Origin: an uncultured Alphaproteobacteria bacterium
GTDB taxonomy: Bacteria > Pseudomonadota > Alphaproteobacteria > Puniceispirillales > Puniceispirillaceae
DNA length: 13,325 nucleotides
Reading direction: 5' to 3'
NCBI GenBank assembly: GCA_913064995.1
Contig: CAJYBL010000022.1
Span: 1-13,325 of the forward strand
Positions 1 through 7,420 of this stretch are shown here, piece after piece. How positions within the stretch are numbered: position 1 is the first letter of the stretch; each line of letters opens with the position of its first letter. Below the pieces are notes generated by a model, which had not been told where the DNA came from, searched no databases, and was given only the letters and a program-made list of their open reading frames with translations. The translations under genes and the position numbers were made by a program.

Positions 1-596
1 GCTATAATGGTGTTGCGATTATTGCGCGCCAGCCCTTGGCCAATATCGACCATATGGAATGGACAGGCAAATCCGATTGCCGCCATATCTGGGCAATGAC
101 CAATGACGGCATTGGCATTCATAATTTTTATGTTCCGGCTGGTGGTGATGTTCCGGATATTGAGACAAATCCGAAATTTGCCCATAAGCTGCAATTCATT
201 GACGAGATGACAAGCCATTTCAGCGCAAATCAGCCAAAGGCCGAAATTCTGGTTGGCGATCTGAATATCGCGCCATTGGCAAGTGATGTCTGGTCATCGA
301 AACAATTATTGAAAATCATCAGCCACACGCCGGTGGAAACAGATGGGTTAAAACGGTTGATTGCCGATGGTGGCTGGCATGATGCGGTTCGGGCCTATTT
401 TGGTGATGATCAGAAATTATATTCTTGGTGGTCTTACCGGGCGCGCGATTGGGCGGCCAGTGATCGCGGCCGCCGTTTGGATCATATCTGGGTTAGCCAT
501 GATCTTGCCGATAAGGTGACGCATGCAGAAATTCACCGAGATTGGCGCGGCGTTGACAAGCCATCAGATCATGTGCCGGTCAGCCTGACCCTCTAA
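1..596 (+). CDS. xthA: Exodeoxyribonuclease III, 5'-truncated by window edge
   Basis: This is the C-terminal 197 residues of an exonuclease III family AP endonuclease, which cuts DNA 5' of abasic sites and removes nucleotides from 3' ends in base excision repair in the cytoplasm. The frame is open from position 3, and its first residues, YNGVAIIAR, match the family's conserved YNGVA segment, so the true start lies upstream of the window; full-length relatives have about 260 residues. Visible motifs are the alphaproteobacterial NFYVPAGGD stretch, the active-site GDLN segment (LVGDLNIAP), the LYSWWSYR and RLDHIWVS strands, and the C-terminal SDHVPV with the catalytic Asp-His. The reading frame is intact to TAA at 594-596. 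The next gene begins 63 bases later on the same strand. The TTG at 36 lies inside the conserved fold and is not a start. Confidence 0.93.
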   Translation, partial: YNGVAIIARQPLANIDHMEWTGKSDCRHIWAMTNDGIGIHNFYVPAGGDVPDIETNPKFAHKLQFIDEMTSHFSANQPKAEILVGDLNIAPLASDVWSSKQLLKIISHTPVETDGLKRLIADGGWHDAVRAYFGDDQKLYSWWSYRARDWAASDRGRRLDHIWVSHDLADKVTHAEIHRDWRGVDKPSDHVPVSLTL

Positions 597-646
597 CCTG
601 CGATCATCACCATGCCGACCCCCTTTCGCGATGGGGAAAAACCGGC

Positions 647-652
647 TATATG
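647..652 (+). promoter_or_regulatory. Possible -10 element just upstream of dapF
   Basis: TATATG lies 7 bases before the preferred dapF ATG at 660, matching 4 of 6 positions of the sigma70 -10 consensus. No convincing -35 box lies at the right distance. No purine-rich Shine-Dalgarno sequence precedes the ATG, so a transcript begun here would be leaderless or nearly so. This is only a weak suggestion; the gene may instead be read through from xthA. Confidence 0.18.
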
Positions 653-659
653 CTTTGCT

Positions 660-1529
660 ATGACAGCTTTTTTAAAGATGCATGGCCTTGGCAATGATTT
701 CATTGTTCTTGATGCGCGCGATCCGGCAAATGGCATTCCCGATGTGATTGGGGCTGCTGTGGCAAAGGGTCTTGCCGACCGTCATTTCGGCATTGGCTGT
801 GACCAGATATTGGTTATCCGCACTTCGGCCAAAGCTGATGTTTTCATGCAGATTCTCAATAGCGATGGCAGTGACGCTGCTGCTTGTGGCAATGGCACAA
901 GATGCGTTGCTGATCTGGTAATGCGTGATCTTGGATTATCAAAACTGTCGATCGAGACGGATGCTGGCATTTTGCAAAGCTGGCGTGCGGCCGAAGATGC
1001 CGATCATATCGCGGTTGATATGGGGCCGGCGCGGCTTGCATGGGATGAGGTGCCTTTGGCCAGCCCTGCCGATACGGCGGCGGTTGATCTTGGCGCATTA
1101 GCGCCGGTGACGGCAGTTTGCCATTCAATGGGCAATCCGCATGCGGTGCTATTTGTCGATAATGTCGAGGCGGTTGATCTTGCGCATATCGGACCTCAGC
1201 TTGAGCATCATCCACTATTTCCCGATCGGGCGAATATTTCTTTTGTGACCAAGGTTGGTCCAGACCAGTTTCGCATGCGCGTATGGGAACGTGGCGGCGG
1301 CATTACCTTTGCCTGTGGGTCTGGGGCCTGTGCTGTTGGGGTTGCGGTGAAGCGATCAGGGCGCGGTGCGCGGCGCAATGAAATCATCATGGATGGCGGC
1401 AGTGTATTCATCGACTGGCAGGATGATGGCACATCAGGCGGGCGGGTGATTATGCGCGGGCCGGTTGCCTATGTTTTTGAAGGGGTGCTTCACGGCGATT
1501 TATTGGCATTGATGAGGACAAGCGCATGA
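660..1529 (+). CDS. dapF: Diaminopimelate epimerase
   Basis: DapF interconverts LL- and meso-diaminopimelate in the cytoplasm, the step before lysine and the source of the meso-DAP used in peptidoglycan. With the start at 660 the protein has 289 residues and opens MTAFLKMHGLGNDF, aligning with the family N-terminus; an in-frame ATG at 612 would add 16 residues unlike the family. The two-base, PLP-independent mechanism is supported by both catalytic cysteines: Cys76 in CGNGTRC and Cys219 in ACGSGACA. The substrate-binding segments NSDGSDAA (68-75), MGNPHAV (157-163) and ERGGGIT (210-216) are also present. No Shine-Dalgarno sequence is visible before either candidate start. The gene's TGA overlaps the mtaB ATG, suggesting translational coupling. 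Asd, an earlier enzyme of the same pathway, is encoded at 11984-13018. Confidence 0.95.
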   Translation: MTAFLKMHGLGNDFIVLDARDPANGIPDVIGAAVAKGLADRHFGIGCDQILVIRTSAKADVFMQILNSDGSDAAACGNGTRCVADLVMRDLGLSKLSIETDAGILQSWRAAEDADHIAVDMGPARLAWDEVPLASPADTAAVDLGALAPVTAVCHSMGNPHAVLFVDNVEAVDLAHIGPQLEHHPLFPDRANISFVTKVGPDQFRMRVWERGGGITFACGSGACAVGVAVKRSGRGARRNEIIMDGGSVFIDWQDDGTSGGRVIMRGPVAYVFEGVLHGDLLALMRTSA

Positions 1530-2812
1530 GCAAACGCAATGCGCCTGACGTGCAAACCTTTGGCTGCCGGTTGAATATTTGGGAGTCTGAAGTGATCCGC
1601 GATCAGGCGGGCGCTGCCGGTCTTTCCGATGCGATAATTTTTAACACTTGCGCGGTAACCGCCGAAGCCGAAAAACAGGCACGCCAAGCCATTCGTAAAG
1701 CCCGCCGCGATCACCCTGATGCCAAAATCATTGTCACGGGATGCGCTGCCCAGATTGCACCTGAAACATGGGCGGCAATGCCCGAAGTGACGCAGGTTGT
1801 TGGCAATCATGATAAATTGCAGGCGGCAAGCTGGACAAAATTAGCGGCCAATGATGCGCCATCGCTTTTGGTGAGTGATGTGATGGAAGTACGCGAAACC
1901 GCATCGCACATGGTCGATAGTTTTCACGAACATACCCGCGCCTTTTTGCAGGTTCAGCAGGGCTGTGATCATCGCTGCACCTTTTGCATAATTCCCTATG
2001 GACGCGGCAACAACCGGTCGGCACCAGCAAGTGATCTGATTGATGCAGCGCGGCGACTCGTTGCCAATGGCTGCAAGGAATTAGTGTTAACCGGTGTTGA
2101 TATCACCTCATGGGGAAGTGATTTGCCCGGAAGGCCACGGCTTGGCAATCTGGTTCGCCAAATTTTGGATGCGGTGCAAGATTTGCCAAGATTGCGTCTA
2201 TCGTCAATTGATCCGGCTGAACCTGATGCTGAATTGATGGATGTTCTTGCCAAAGACCAACGTCTTTTGCCGCATTTACATTTATCATTACAGCATGGTG
2301 ATGATTTGATTTTGAAACGGATGAAACGCCGCCATCTGGCCCGTGATATTCTGCGCTTTTGTGACGAGGCGCGTCGCCGCCGGCCGGATGTGGTTTTCGG
2401 GGCTGATGTCATTGCCGGATTTCCAACTGAAAATGATCAGGCACATCAAGCCAACCTGGCGATCATCGCCAAAGCGGATATCACGCATCTTCATATATTT
2501 CCCTATTCACCACGTCCGGGAACACCGGCTGCCGATATGCCTCAAACACCTGCCTTGGTGATCAAGCAGCGGGCTGCCGAATTGCGCGTCCTTGGTGCGG
2601 TGCGGCTTGCCAATTTTCTTAATAGCGCCATTGGCAAGCGCGATCAGCTTCTTGTTGAGGTGGGCAATCGCGGGCATGGACGCAATTTTGCCAAGATCCG
2701 GCTTGAGGGCGATTTTATCCCGTCAGGTCAGCTTGTTGATGTTGAATTGATCGGGCGTGATGGCGACAGTCTTGTTGGTTGTGCGGTTGCAAAGGGGGCG
2801 CAGAGCGCATGA
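1526..2812 (+). CDS. mtaB: tRNA t6A37 methylthiotransferase (MtaB-like radical SAM)
   Basis: This 428-residue protein belongs to the MiaB/RimO/MtaB methylthiotransferases; the MtaB branch adds a methylthio group to t6A at position 37 of ANN-decoding tRNAs. The N-terminal domain carries TFGCRLNIWESE with Cys14, then Cys42 in NTCAVT and Cys73 in VTGCAAQ, the ligands expected for the auxiliary 4Fe-4S cluster. The radical SAM motif CxxxCxxC is at Cys147, Cys151 and Cys154 (QQGCDHRCTFCIIPYGRG). A C-terminal part after about residue 365 fits a TRAM RNA-binding domain. The TFGCRLN opening and GRGNNRS segment favour MtaB over MiaB or RimO; substrate assignment is by family. GAGGA at 1514-1518 is 7 bases from the ATG. 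It overlaps dapF at its start and ftsY at its end by ATGA. Confidence 0.92.
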   Translation: MSKRNAPDVQTFGCRLNIWESEVIRDQAGAAGLSDAIIFNTCAVTAEAEKQARQAIRKARRDHPDAKIIVTGCAAQIAPETWAAMPEVTQVVGNHDKLQAASWTKLAANDAPSLLVSDVMEVRETASHMVDSFHEHTRAFLQVQQGCDHRCTFCIIPYGRGNNRSAPASDLIDAARRLVANGCKELVLTGVDITSWGSDLPGRPRLGNLVRQILDAVQDLPRLRLSSIDPAEPDAELMDVLAKDQRLLPHLHLSLQHGDDLILKRMKRRHLARDILRFCDEARRRRPDVVFGADVIAGFPTENDQAHQANLAIIAKADITHLHIFPYSPRPGTPAADMPQTPALVIKQRAAELRVLGAVRLANFLNSAIGKRDQLLVEVGNRGHGRNFAKIRLEGDFIPSGQLVDVELIGRDGDSLVGCAVAKGAQSA

Positions 2813-3771
2813 ACTGGTTCAAAAAACTAAAAGACGGTCTTAGCAAATCAAGCAAAAAGGTCAGCGAATCACTTGCCAGCCTACCCTCTTTATCGGCGCT
2901 GATTGGCAAATCCAAACTGGATGCAGCCTCATTGGAAGAAGTTGAAGATGCGCTGATTGCTGCTGATCTTGGGACTGCGTCGGCAATCCGGCTTGCCACT
3001 GCTTTAAAGGCGCATAAATTTGACGGGCCAGTTGATGCTGACTCGATTGCGCTTGCCTTGGCCGATGGGCTGGAGGCAATTTTAAAACCGGTTGCCAAAC
3101 CGCTTGAGATTGACCCCCAAAACCGGCCGCATGTTGTGCTTCTTGTTGGCGTTAATGGTTCGGGAAAAACCACAACCGCAGGCAAGCTTGCGCAAAATTG
3201 GCAGGCCGAAGGCAAGACTGTATTGCTTGCCGCTGGCGATACATTTCGGGCGGCTGCGGTTGAGCAATTGCAAATCTGGGGCGAGCGAACCGGCACAAAG
3301 GTGATCGCCGATGCAACCGGCGGTGATGCGGCGGCGCTTGCCTATCGGGCGATGGTTCAGGCCAAGGAAGATAATGCCGATGTGTTGATTATTGATACGG
3401 CTGGCCGGTTGCAAAACCGAAGCGAGCTGATGGATGAGCTGGCCAAAATTGTTCGTGTAATCCGGAAATTAGATGACAGCGCGCCGCATGATTCGGTGAT
3501 TGTTCTTGATGGAACCGTTGGCCAGAACGCGATGTCGCAGGTCAAAGCCTTTTCTGCCGTTGCTGATTTGTCGGGCCTGATTGTAACCAAACTTGATGGA
3601 TCGGCCAAAGGCGGTGTTGTTGTTGCGCTTGCCGAAGAATTCGGCCTTCCGGTTCATGCTGTCGGGGTTGGTGAAGGCGCTGATGATTTACAACCCTTTG
3701 CCGCTGATGAATTTGCCAAGGCGCTTGCCGGTGTTGATGCTGAAATGGATCGTCGTACCGTTAGTGAATAA
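2809..3771 (+). CDS. ftsY: Signal recognition particle receptor FtsY
   Basis: FtsY is the membrane-associated SRP receptor GTPase that docks ribosome-nascent chain complexes carried by Ffh. The chosen ATG at 2809 overlaps the mtaB stop and has a purine-rich AAAGGGGG run upstream; the frame stays open to a TTG at 2779, which is less plausible. The 320-residue product has a short Lys-rich N-terminus (MNWFKKLKDG onward) likely to form the membrane-targeting amphipathic helix, and lacks the long acidic A domain of the E. coli protein. The four-helix N domain spans roughly 20-95. G-domain motifs are GVNGSGKT (114-121), DTFRAAAVEQL (144-154), DTAGR (196-200) and TKLDGSAKGG (260-269). LDGTVGQNA replaces the more usual DA(T/S)TGQNA, a mild variation. 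The stop lies 3 bases from the stop of the convergent DUF218 gene, leaving no room for a terminator. Confidence 0.97.
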   Translation: MNWFKKLKDGLSKSSKKVSESLASLPSLSALIGKSKLDAASLEEVEDALIAADLGTASAIRLATALKAHKFDGPVDADSIALALADGLEAILKPVAKPLEIDPQNRPHVVLLVGVNGSGKTTTAGKLAQNWQAEGKTVLLAAGDTFRAAAVEQLQIWGERTGTKVIADATGGDAAALAYRAMVQAKEDNADVLIIDTAGRLQNRSELMDELAKIVRVIRKLDDSAPHDSVIVLDGTVGQNAMSQVKAFSAVADLSGLIVTKLDGSAKGGVVVALAEEFGLPVHAVGVGEGADDLQPFAADEFAKALAGVDAEMDRRTVSE

Positions 3772-3774
3772 AGG

Positions 3775-4566
3775 CTAATCGGGCAAAAGTATTACGCTTC
3801 GCCCGGACAGATAATAGACCAATAGCCCTGCATATTCATGCAAGGCTTGGCGTATAAGCAAGATCCCCTGATCAATGTCCCAAAAATCGGCATAGCCTGT
3901 TTTCGGGGTTTGAAAATCAACCGGATAGGGAATCACGCCCGACCAACCAGCGGCGGCAAAGCTGCCAATGGCACGCGGCATATGATTTGCCGAAGTGATT
4001 AAAATCCAATTTGTACCGGGTTCCGCTGCTAGAATTTGACGGCTATTCACTGCATTTTCATAGGTGTTGCGGCTGTTTTCTTCATAAAGGACGGTTCGGC
4101 TTAGCCCGCCAAGCTGTTTGACCAGATCACGGATATTATCACTTTCGCGCCAGCCGCGCTGGATCAATTCCCCCGAAAAGCCACTAAACAGTATCGGCGT
4201 ATCGGGATGCGCGCGCGCCAGCGTCATGGCGGCGGTAAATCGTTCAGCCGCCCGGCCTAAAGTATAATGTTCGCGGCTTTGCGCAACAATGCCATTGTCG
4301 GTAAATCCACCAAGAACAATGATCCCATCAATATGGCGTTGGCCGATATCGCCGCGGGCAATCCGGTTTTCCAGAAATTGCAAAGGGAGGCTAGAAACCG
4401 GCAGAAAGCCATAGCCAAGCGGCAGGGTAATGGCGGTCAAAATGGCCAGCCGCATAATCCAGCGCCAGCGCCGCCAGCGTGCAAAAAGCCCTACCGCCAG
4501 AAATAGATAGGGGATGATCAGGGGTTCAAGAAGAAGGCCAAGTGTTTTCGACAAGATAAAGAACAT
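3775..4566 (-). CDS. DUF218 membrane protein, ElyC/SanA/YdcF-like
   Basis: This protein of 263-264 residues has two N-terminal hydrophobic segments (about 8-30 and 37-55) separated by an Arg/Trp-rich loop, followed by a soluble DUF218 domain (about 79-245). Family marks are DGIIVLGGF (81-89), the NSRNTYENA segment (165-173) and ILITSANHMPRA (189-200), with HxxRA close to the C-terminal half of the fold. The topology with two N-terminal membrane helices resembles ElyC, which in E. coli affects peptidoglycan and lipid-carrier metabolism; the biochemical activity of the family is poorly known, so no function is assigned. Start choice is open: ATG at 4566 or the adjacent GTG at 4569, with only a weak AAGAA-type ribosome site. 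It is the only minus-strand gene between ftsY and ffh and appears monocistronic. Confidence 0.85.
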   Translation of the reverse strand: MFFILSKTLGLLLEPLIIPYLFLAVGLFARWRRWRWIMRLAILTAITLPLGYGFLPVSSLPLQFLENRIARGDIGQRHIDGIIVLGGFTDNGIVAQSREHYTLGRAAERFTAAMTLARAHPDTPILFSGFSGELIQRGWRESDNIRDLVKQLGGLSRTVLYEENSRNTYENAVNSRQILAAEPGTNWILITSANHMPRAIGSFAAAGWSGVIPYPVDFQTPKTGYADFWDIDQGILLIRQALHEYAGLLVYYLSGRSVILLPD

Positions 4567-4569
4567 CAC

Positions 4570-4752
4570 TTATTCTTGACAATTCGCGGTAAAAAGCGCA
4601 ATAGCTTCTAACAAATCAGGCCATCGCCGAATGAAATGACCTTAGCGGGTTCCACACGTCCTTGAAGTTTTCGAGCACGGGTGCCAAGAGTAATTTGCAA
4701 TTTGGTTGATGGTGGTAGCGCAAAATAACTAAGGGCAAGCAGGTTCAAAACC
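4570..4752. promoter_or_regulatory. Divergent intergenic region upstream of ffh and the DUF218 gene
   Basis: This 183-base stretch is the longest non-coding gap and must hold the start signals for two divergent genes. A perfect -35-like TTGACA (4576-4581) has only a poor -10 candidate (CAATAG, 4599-4604) 17 bases on. A second weak pair on the plus strand is TTGGTT (4702-4707) and AATAAC (4724-4729), 16 bases apart, placing a start near ffh. I see no 4.5S/SRP RNA signature (no GGAAGNNNNNNAGCA-like loop), no tRNA, no U-tract hairpin and no credible small ORF. AAGGGCAAGCAGG (4731-4743) supplies the purine-rich ribosome site for ffh. Confidence 0.35.
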
Positions 4753-6291
4753 ATGTTTGATACGTTGAAAAGTAAATTAGCTGATGTCTTTGACGGGCTA
4801 GCACGTCGCGGCGCGCTTAGCGAGTCAGATGTTGATGCTGCGCTTCGTGAAGTGCGGCTGGCTTTGCTTGATGCTGATGTCGCCTTGCCCGCGGTAAAAG
4901 CCTTTACTGAAAAAGTGCGTGAACAGGCGGTTGGTGTTGCCAGCATGCGGGCCGTGCGCCCCGATCAGCAAGTGATTAAAATTGTCCATGATGCTTTAAT
5001 CGAAATGCTCGGCGGTGATGCCGCGCCATTGAATATTGCCACCAACCCGCCAGCCGTCATTTTGATGGCCGGGTTGCAGGGTTCGGGTAAAACCACAACA
5101 GCAGGTAAATTGGCATTACGGCTGCGTAGCCGCGATCGCAAAAAGGTCATGCTGGCCTCGCTTGACGTGACGCGTCCGGCTGCGCGCGAGCAATTGCGCA
5201 TGCTTGGTAATCAAGCCGATGTTGGCGTGCTGAACGAGGTTGATGGCGAAAGCCCAACGCAAATTGCCAAACGCGCTTTGCAGGCCGCAAAATTGCAAGC
5301 CTATGATGTTTTAATTTTGGATACGGCTGGCCGTCTTAGCATTGACGAAGGCTTGATGGCCGAATTGCGCGATATCAAACAGGCAACCAACCCACATGAG
5401 ATCCTGCTTGTTGCCGATGCAATGACTGGACAGGATGCGGTCAATACAGCCGAAGCGTTTCATAAGGCGGTTGGCGTTACCGGCATTGCGCTAACCCGTC
5501 TTGATGGTGATGCGCGCGGTGGTGCCGCTTTGTCGATGCGCCACGTGACGGGCTGCCCAATTAAATTTGCCGGTGTTGGTGAAAAGCAGGATGCGCTTGA
5601 AGAATTTGATCCAGCGCGTTTGGCTGGCCGAATTCTGGATATGGGCGATGTTGTCGCGCTTGTCGAAAAAGCTTCTGAAGCCATCGAGGTCGAAGAAGCC
5701 GAACGGCTGGCCAAGCGCATGGCCAAGGGTCAGTTCGATATGAATGATTTTCTGGCGCAAATTCGCCAGTTACAGAAAATGGGCGGGCTTGGCGGTTTGA
5801 TGGGCATGCTGCCCGGCATTGGCAAAATGCAGAAACAAATTGCGGCTGCCGGCATTGATGACAGCATGATCAAACGGCAAGAAGCGATCATTCTATCAAT
5901 GACCAAAAAAGAACGTATTGCTGTTGGCTTGTTGAATGCGTCACGGCGCAAACGCATTGCGGCCGGGTCTGGAACAACGGTTCAAGATGTTAACCGGCTG
6001 GTCAAGCAATATCAAGATATGGCCCGAATGATGAAAAAGATGGGCGGCAAAACCGGTGCTGCGGCGATGAAAGCAATGCTTGGTGGCAGTGGTATGCCTG
6101 GCGGTGGCGGTGGAATGCCTGATCTTGGCGCGCTGTCTCGCGGGCTTGGCTCATCAGGACTTGGCCCATCGGGGCTGGGCTCATCTGGGTTTGGAAAAGG
6201 ATTGGGCGGCGGGCTTGCCAAAGGATTGGGAAGCAGCCTTGCCAATGGATTACCGGGATTGGGTGGCAAACCTGACGGTAAGAAAAAATAG
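4753..6291 (+). CDS. ffh: Signal recognition particle protein Ffh
   Basis: Ffh binds the SRP RNA and signal sequences and partners with FtsY to target membrane proteins co-translationally. The 512-residue protein starts MFDTLKSKLADVFDGL, as expected for the N domain. G-domain motifs are GLQGSGKTT (107-115), DVTRPAAREQL (138-148), DTAGR (190-194), DAMTGQDAV (222-230) and TRLDGDARGG (248-257). The methionine-rich M domain runs from about 325 to 440 and includes MGGLGGLMGMLPG (343-355), the SMTKKER segment (382-388) and SRRKRIAAGSGTTVQDVNRL (397-416), which binds SRP RNA. Residues 444-508 form a Gly/Ser/Leu-rich tail of repeated GLG(S/P)SG-type units ending in GKKK, longer than the family core needs. 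No SRP RNA gene is seen in the window. The gene begins the ribosome-maturation cluster and is followed 39 bases later by rpsP. Confidence 0.97.
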   Translation: MFDTLKSKLADVFDGLARRGALSESDVDAALREVRLALLDADVALPAVKAFTEKVREQAVGVASMRAVRPDQQVIKIVHDALIEMLGGDAAPLNIATNPPAVILMAGLQGSGKTTTAGKLALRLRSRDRKKVMLASLDVTRPAAREQLRMLGNQADVGVLNEVDGESPTQIAKRALQAAKLQAYDVLILDTAGRLSIDEGLMAELRDIKQATNPHEILLVADAMTGQDAVNTAEAFHKAVGVTGIALTRLDGDARGGAALSMRHVTGCPIKFAGVGEKQDALEEFDPARLAGRILDMGDVVALVEKASEAIEVEEAERLAKRMAKGQFDMNDFLAQIRQLQKMGGLGGLMGMLPGIGKMQKQIAAAGIDDSMIKRQEAIILSMTKKERIAVGLLNASRRKRIAAGSGTTVQDVNRLVKQYQDMARMMKKMGGKTGAAAMKAMLGGSGMPGGGGGMPDLGALSRGLGSSGLGPSGLGSSGFGKGLGGGLAKGLGSSLANGLPGLGGKPDGKKK

Positions 6292-6330
6292 AAATTATTG
6301 ACGACTAACGCCAATGAAAGGGATAAATTC

Positions 6331-6840
6331 ATGGCTTTGAAAATCAGACTGGCACGCGGCGGTGCAAAAAAACGCCCATTTTACCGGATTGTTGTTGCCG
6401 AAGCTTCAGCACCACGTGATGGTCGCTATGTCGAGCGTGTTGGCACTTATAATCCTATGGTGCCAAAAGAGCATGAGCAGCGCATGACGCTGAACAGTGA
6501 GCGCATCACTTTCTGGCTTGGACAAGGCGCCAAACCAACCGATCGTGTTCATAAAATGTTGGCTGCGGCTGGCCTTGCCGAGGCACCGGTTATTCGCGAC
6601 CAACCAAAAAAATCAGCACCGGGTAAAAAGCGCGCTGAACGTGAAGCTGAAGCCGCATCTGCGGCAGCAGAAGCAGCTGTTGCTGAAGAGGCGCCTGCTG
6701 AAGAAGCTGTTGCTGAAGAAGCTCCAGCAGAAGAGGCGCCTGCTGAAGCAGCTGTTGCTGAGGAGGCTCCAGCAGAAGAGGCGCCTGCTGAAGAGGCTGC
6801 TGCTGAAGAGGCTGCTGCAGAGGAAAAGGCGGACAGCTAG
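6331..6840 (+). CDS. rpsP: 30S ribosomal protein S16 with Ala/Glu-rich C-terminal extension
   Basis: The first ~90 residues are a standard S16, a small-subunit assembly protein: MALKIRLARGGAKKRPFYRI, VAEASAPRDGR (22-32), GTYNP (38-42) and the WLGQGAKPTD segment (62-71) are all present. The ATG at 6331 has AAAGGGA 8 bases upstream; the frame is open to a TTG at 6298 that would add non-homologous residues. From about residue 92 a basic linker (KKSAPGKKRAERE) leads into an acidic tail to residue 169, built from repeats of a five-residue AEEAP-like unit. S16 proteins are commonly 80-100 residues, and Ala/Glu tails occur on some alphaproteobacterial ones; this tail is long. The stop TAG overlaps the rimM GTG by one base. 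Confidence 0.95.
   Translation: MALKIRLARGGAKKRPFYRIVVAEASAPRDGRYVERVGTYNPMVPKEHEQRMTLNSERITFWLGQGAKPTDRVHKMLAAAGLAEAPVIRDQPKKSAPGKKRAEREAEAASAAAEAAVAEEAPAEEAVAEEAPAEEAPAEAAVAEEAPAEEAPAEEAAAEEAAAEEKADS
6658..6825 (+). repeat. Low-complexity direct repeats encoding the S16 Ala/Glu tail
   Basis: The tail DNA is a run of 15-base units. A perfect 28-base direct repeat occurs at 6721-6748 and 6766-6793, a shift of 45 bases (15 codons). A 17-base copy, GAAGCAGCTGTTGCTGA, occurs at 6670-6686 and 6745-6761, a shift of 75 bases (25 codons). In protein terms the block VAEEAPAEE is found at residues 117-125, 127-135 (VAEEAPAEE again) and 142-150. Identity at DNA level, with the same synonymous choices, suggests expansion by slippage or unequal recombination rather than only protein-level selection. 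Confidence 0.85.
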
Positions 6841-7373
6841 TGATAAGCGGCCATTTGCTGATTGGCGCGATTGTTGGCCCACAAGGGATCAAGGGGCAGT
6901 TCAAGGTAAAACCCTTTACCGCGACGCCTCAAGCGCTGTCGGCTTATGGGCCGGTTACATTGGATGATGGTCGGCAATTACAGTTGCAGGTCACCTCGGT
7001 CAATGCCAAGGGATTGGCCATTGTTCGGGCAAAAGGCGTTGAAACGCGTGAGGCCGCTGAGGCGCTTCGTGGAGTCACGCTTCATGTGTCGCGTGACCGG
7101 CTTCCCGATCTGGATGATGGTGAAATCTATCATGCTGATTTGCTGGGAATGGCGGTGACTGACCAAAATGGTCAAAGGCTTGGCAAATTGGTTGCCATCC
7201 ATGATTTTGGGGCTGGTGAAATTGCCGAACTTGCGGTCGAATCAGGGCCAACGATCATGGTTCCTTTTGGTGGTGACCGGCTGCTTGCGGTTGATATGGT
7301 GGCAAAAACAATCGATTTGTTGGTGCCGGCTGGTTTGCTCGATGATGCCATAGATGGTGATGCACCAGCCTAA
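6840..7373 (+). CDS. rimM: Ribosome maturation factor RimM
   Basis: RimM binds S19 and the 30S head and assists late 16S rRNA processing. The 177-residue protein begins at a GTG that overlaps the rpsP TAG by one base, with AAGG (6826-6829) 10 bases upstream, so translation is probably coupled to rpsP. The N-terminal beta-barrel shows IGAIVGPQGIKGQFKVKPFT (residues 8-27), the family's (G)xHGxxG region with Gln where His is more usual. The C-terminal PRC-barrel runs from about 97, with YHADLLGMAV and GEIAELAV, to the VPFGGDRLLAVDMVAKTI strand region. Its place between rpsP and trmD is the widespread bacterial arrangement, and no internal ATG keeps the N-terminal motif. Confidence 0.95.
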   Translation: MISGHLLIGAIVGPQGIKGQFKVKPFTATPQALSAYGPVTLDDGRQLQLQVTSVNAKGLAIVRAKGVETREAAEALRGVTLHVSRDRLPDLDDGEIYHADLLGMAVTDQNGQRLGKLVAIHDFGAGEIAELAVESGPTIMVPFGGDRLLAVDMVAKTIDLLVPAGLLDDAIDGDAPA

Positions 7374-7420
7374 TCCGGCCACAACCAATGGCGTCTGCGT
7401 TTATGGAAAGGATGAGGAAA

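Noticed and set aside
612..659. Upstream ATG start for dapF at 612
   Set aside because: It adds 16 residues with no resemblance to the family, while ATG 660 gives the canonical KMHGLGNDF at the right distance. Neither has a ribosome site, so homology decides.
2715..3296. 193-residue minus-strand ORF antisense to ftsY
   Set aside because: Ser/Ala/Pro-rich shadow of the FtsY frame; no family motif and no promoter or ribosome site.
4267..4506. 79-residue plus-strand ORF inside the DUF218 gene
   Set aside because: It is antisense to a well-supported coding gene, has no convincing ribosome site, and its product looks like a shadow translation rich in Pro/Ala/Lys.
4600..4740. Possible SRP (4.5S) RNA gene upstream of ffh
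   Set aside because: I looked for the conserved GGAAGNNNNNNAGCA-type apical loop on both strands and did not see it, nor a long self-complementary rod.
6497..6967. Long ORFs in other frames over the rpsP tail (plus 6497-6967; minus 6590-6904 and 6613-6882)
   Set aside because: They arise from the 15-base low-complexity repeats, which leave all frames free of stops. Their products are Leu/Gln/Lys or Ser/Phe-rich with no family resemblance, and rpsP and rimM account for this DNA.
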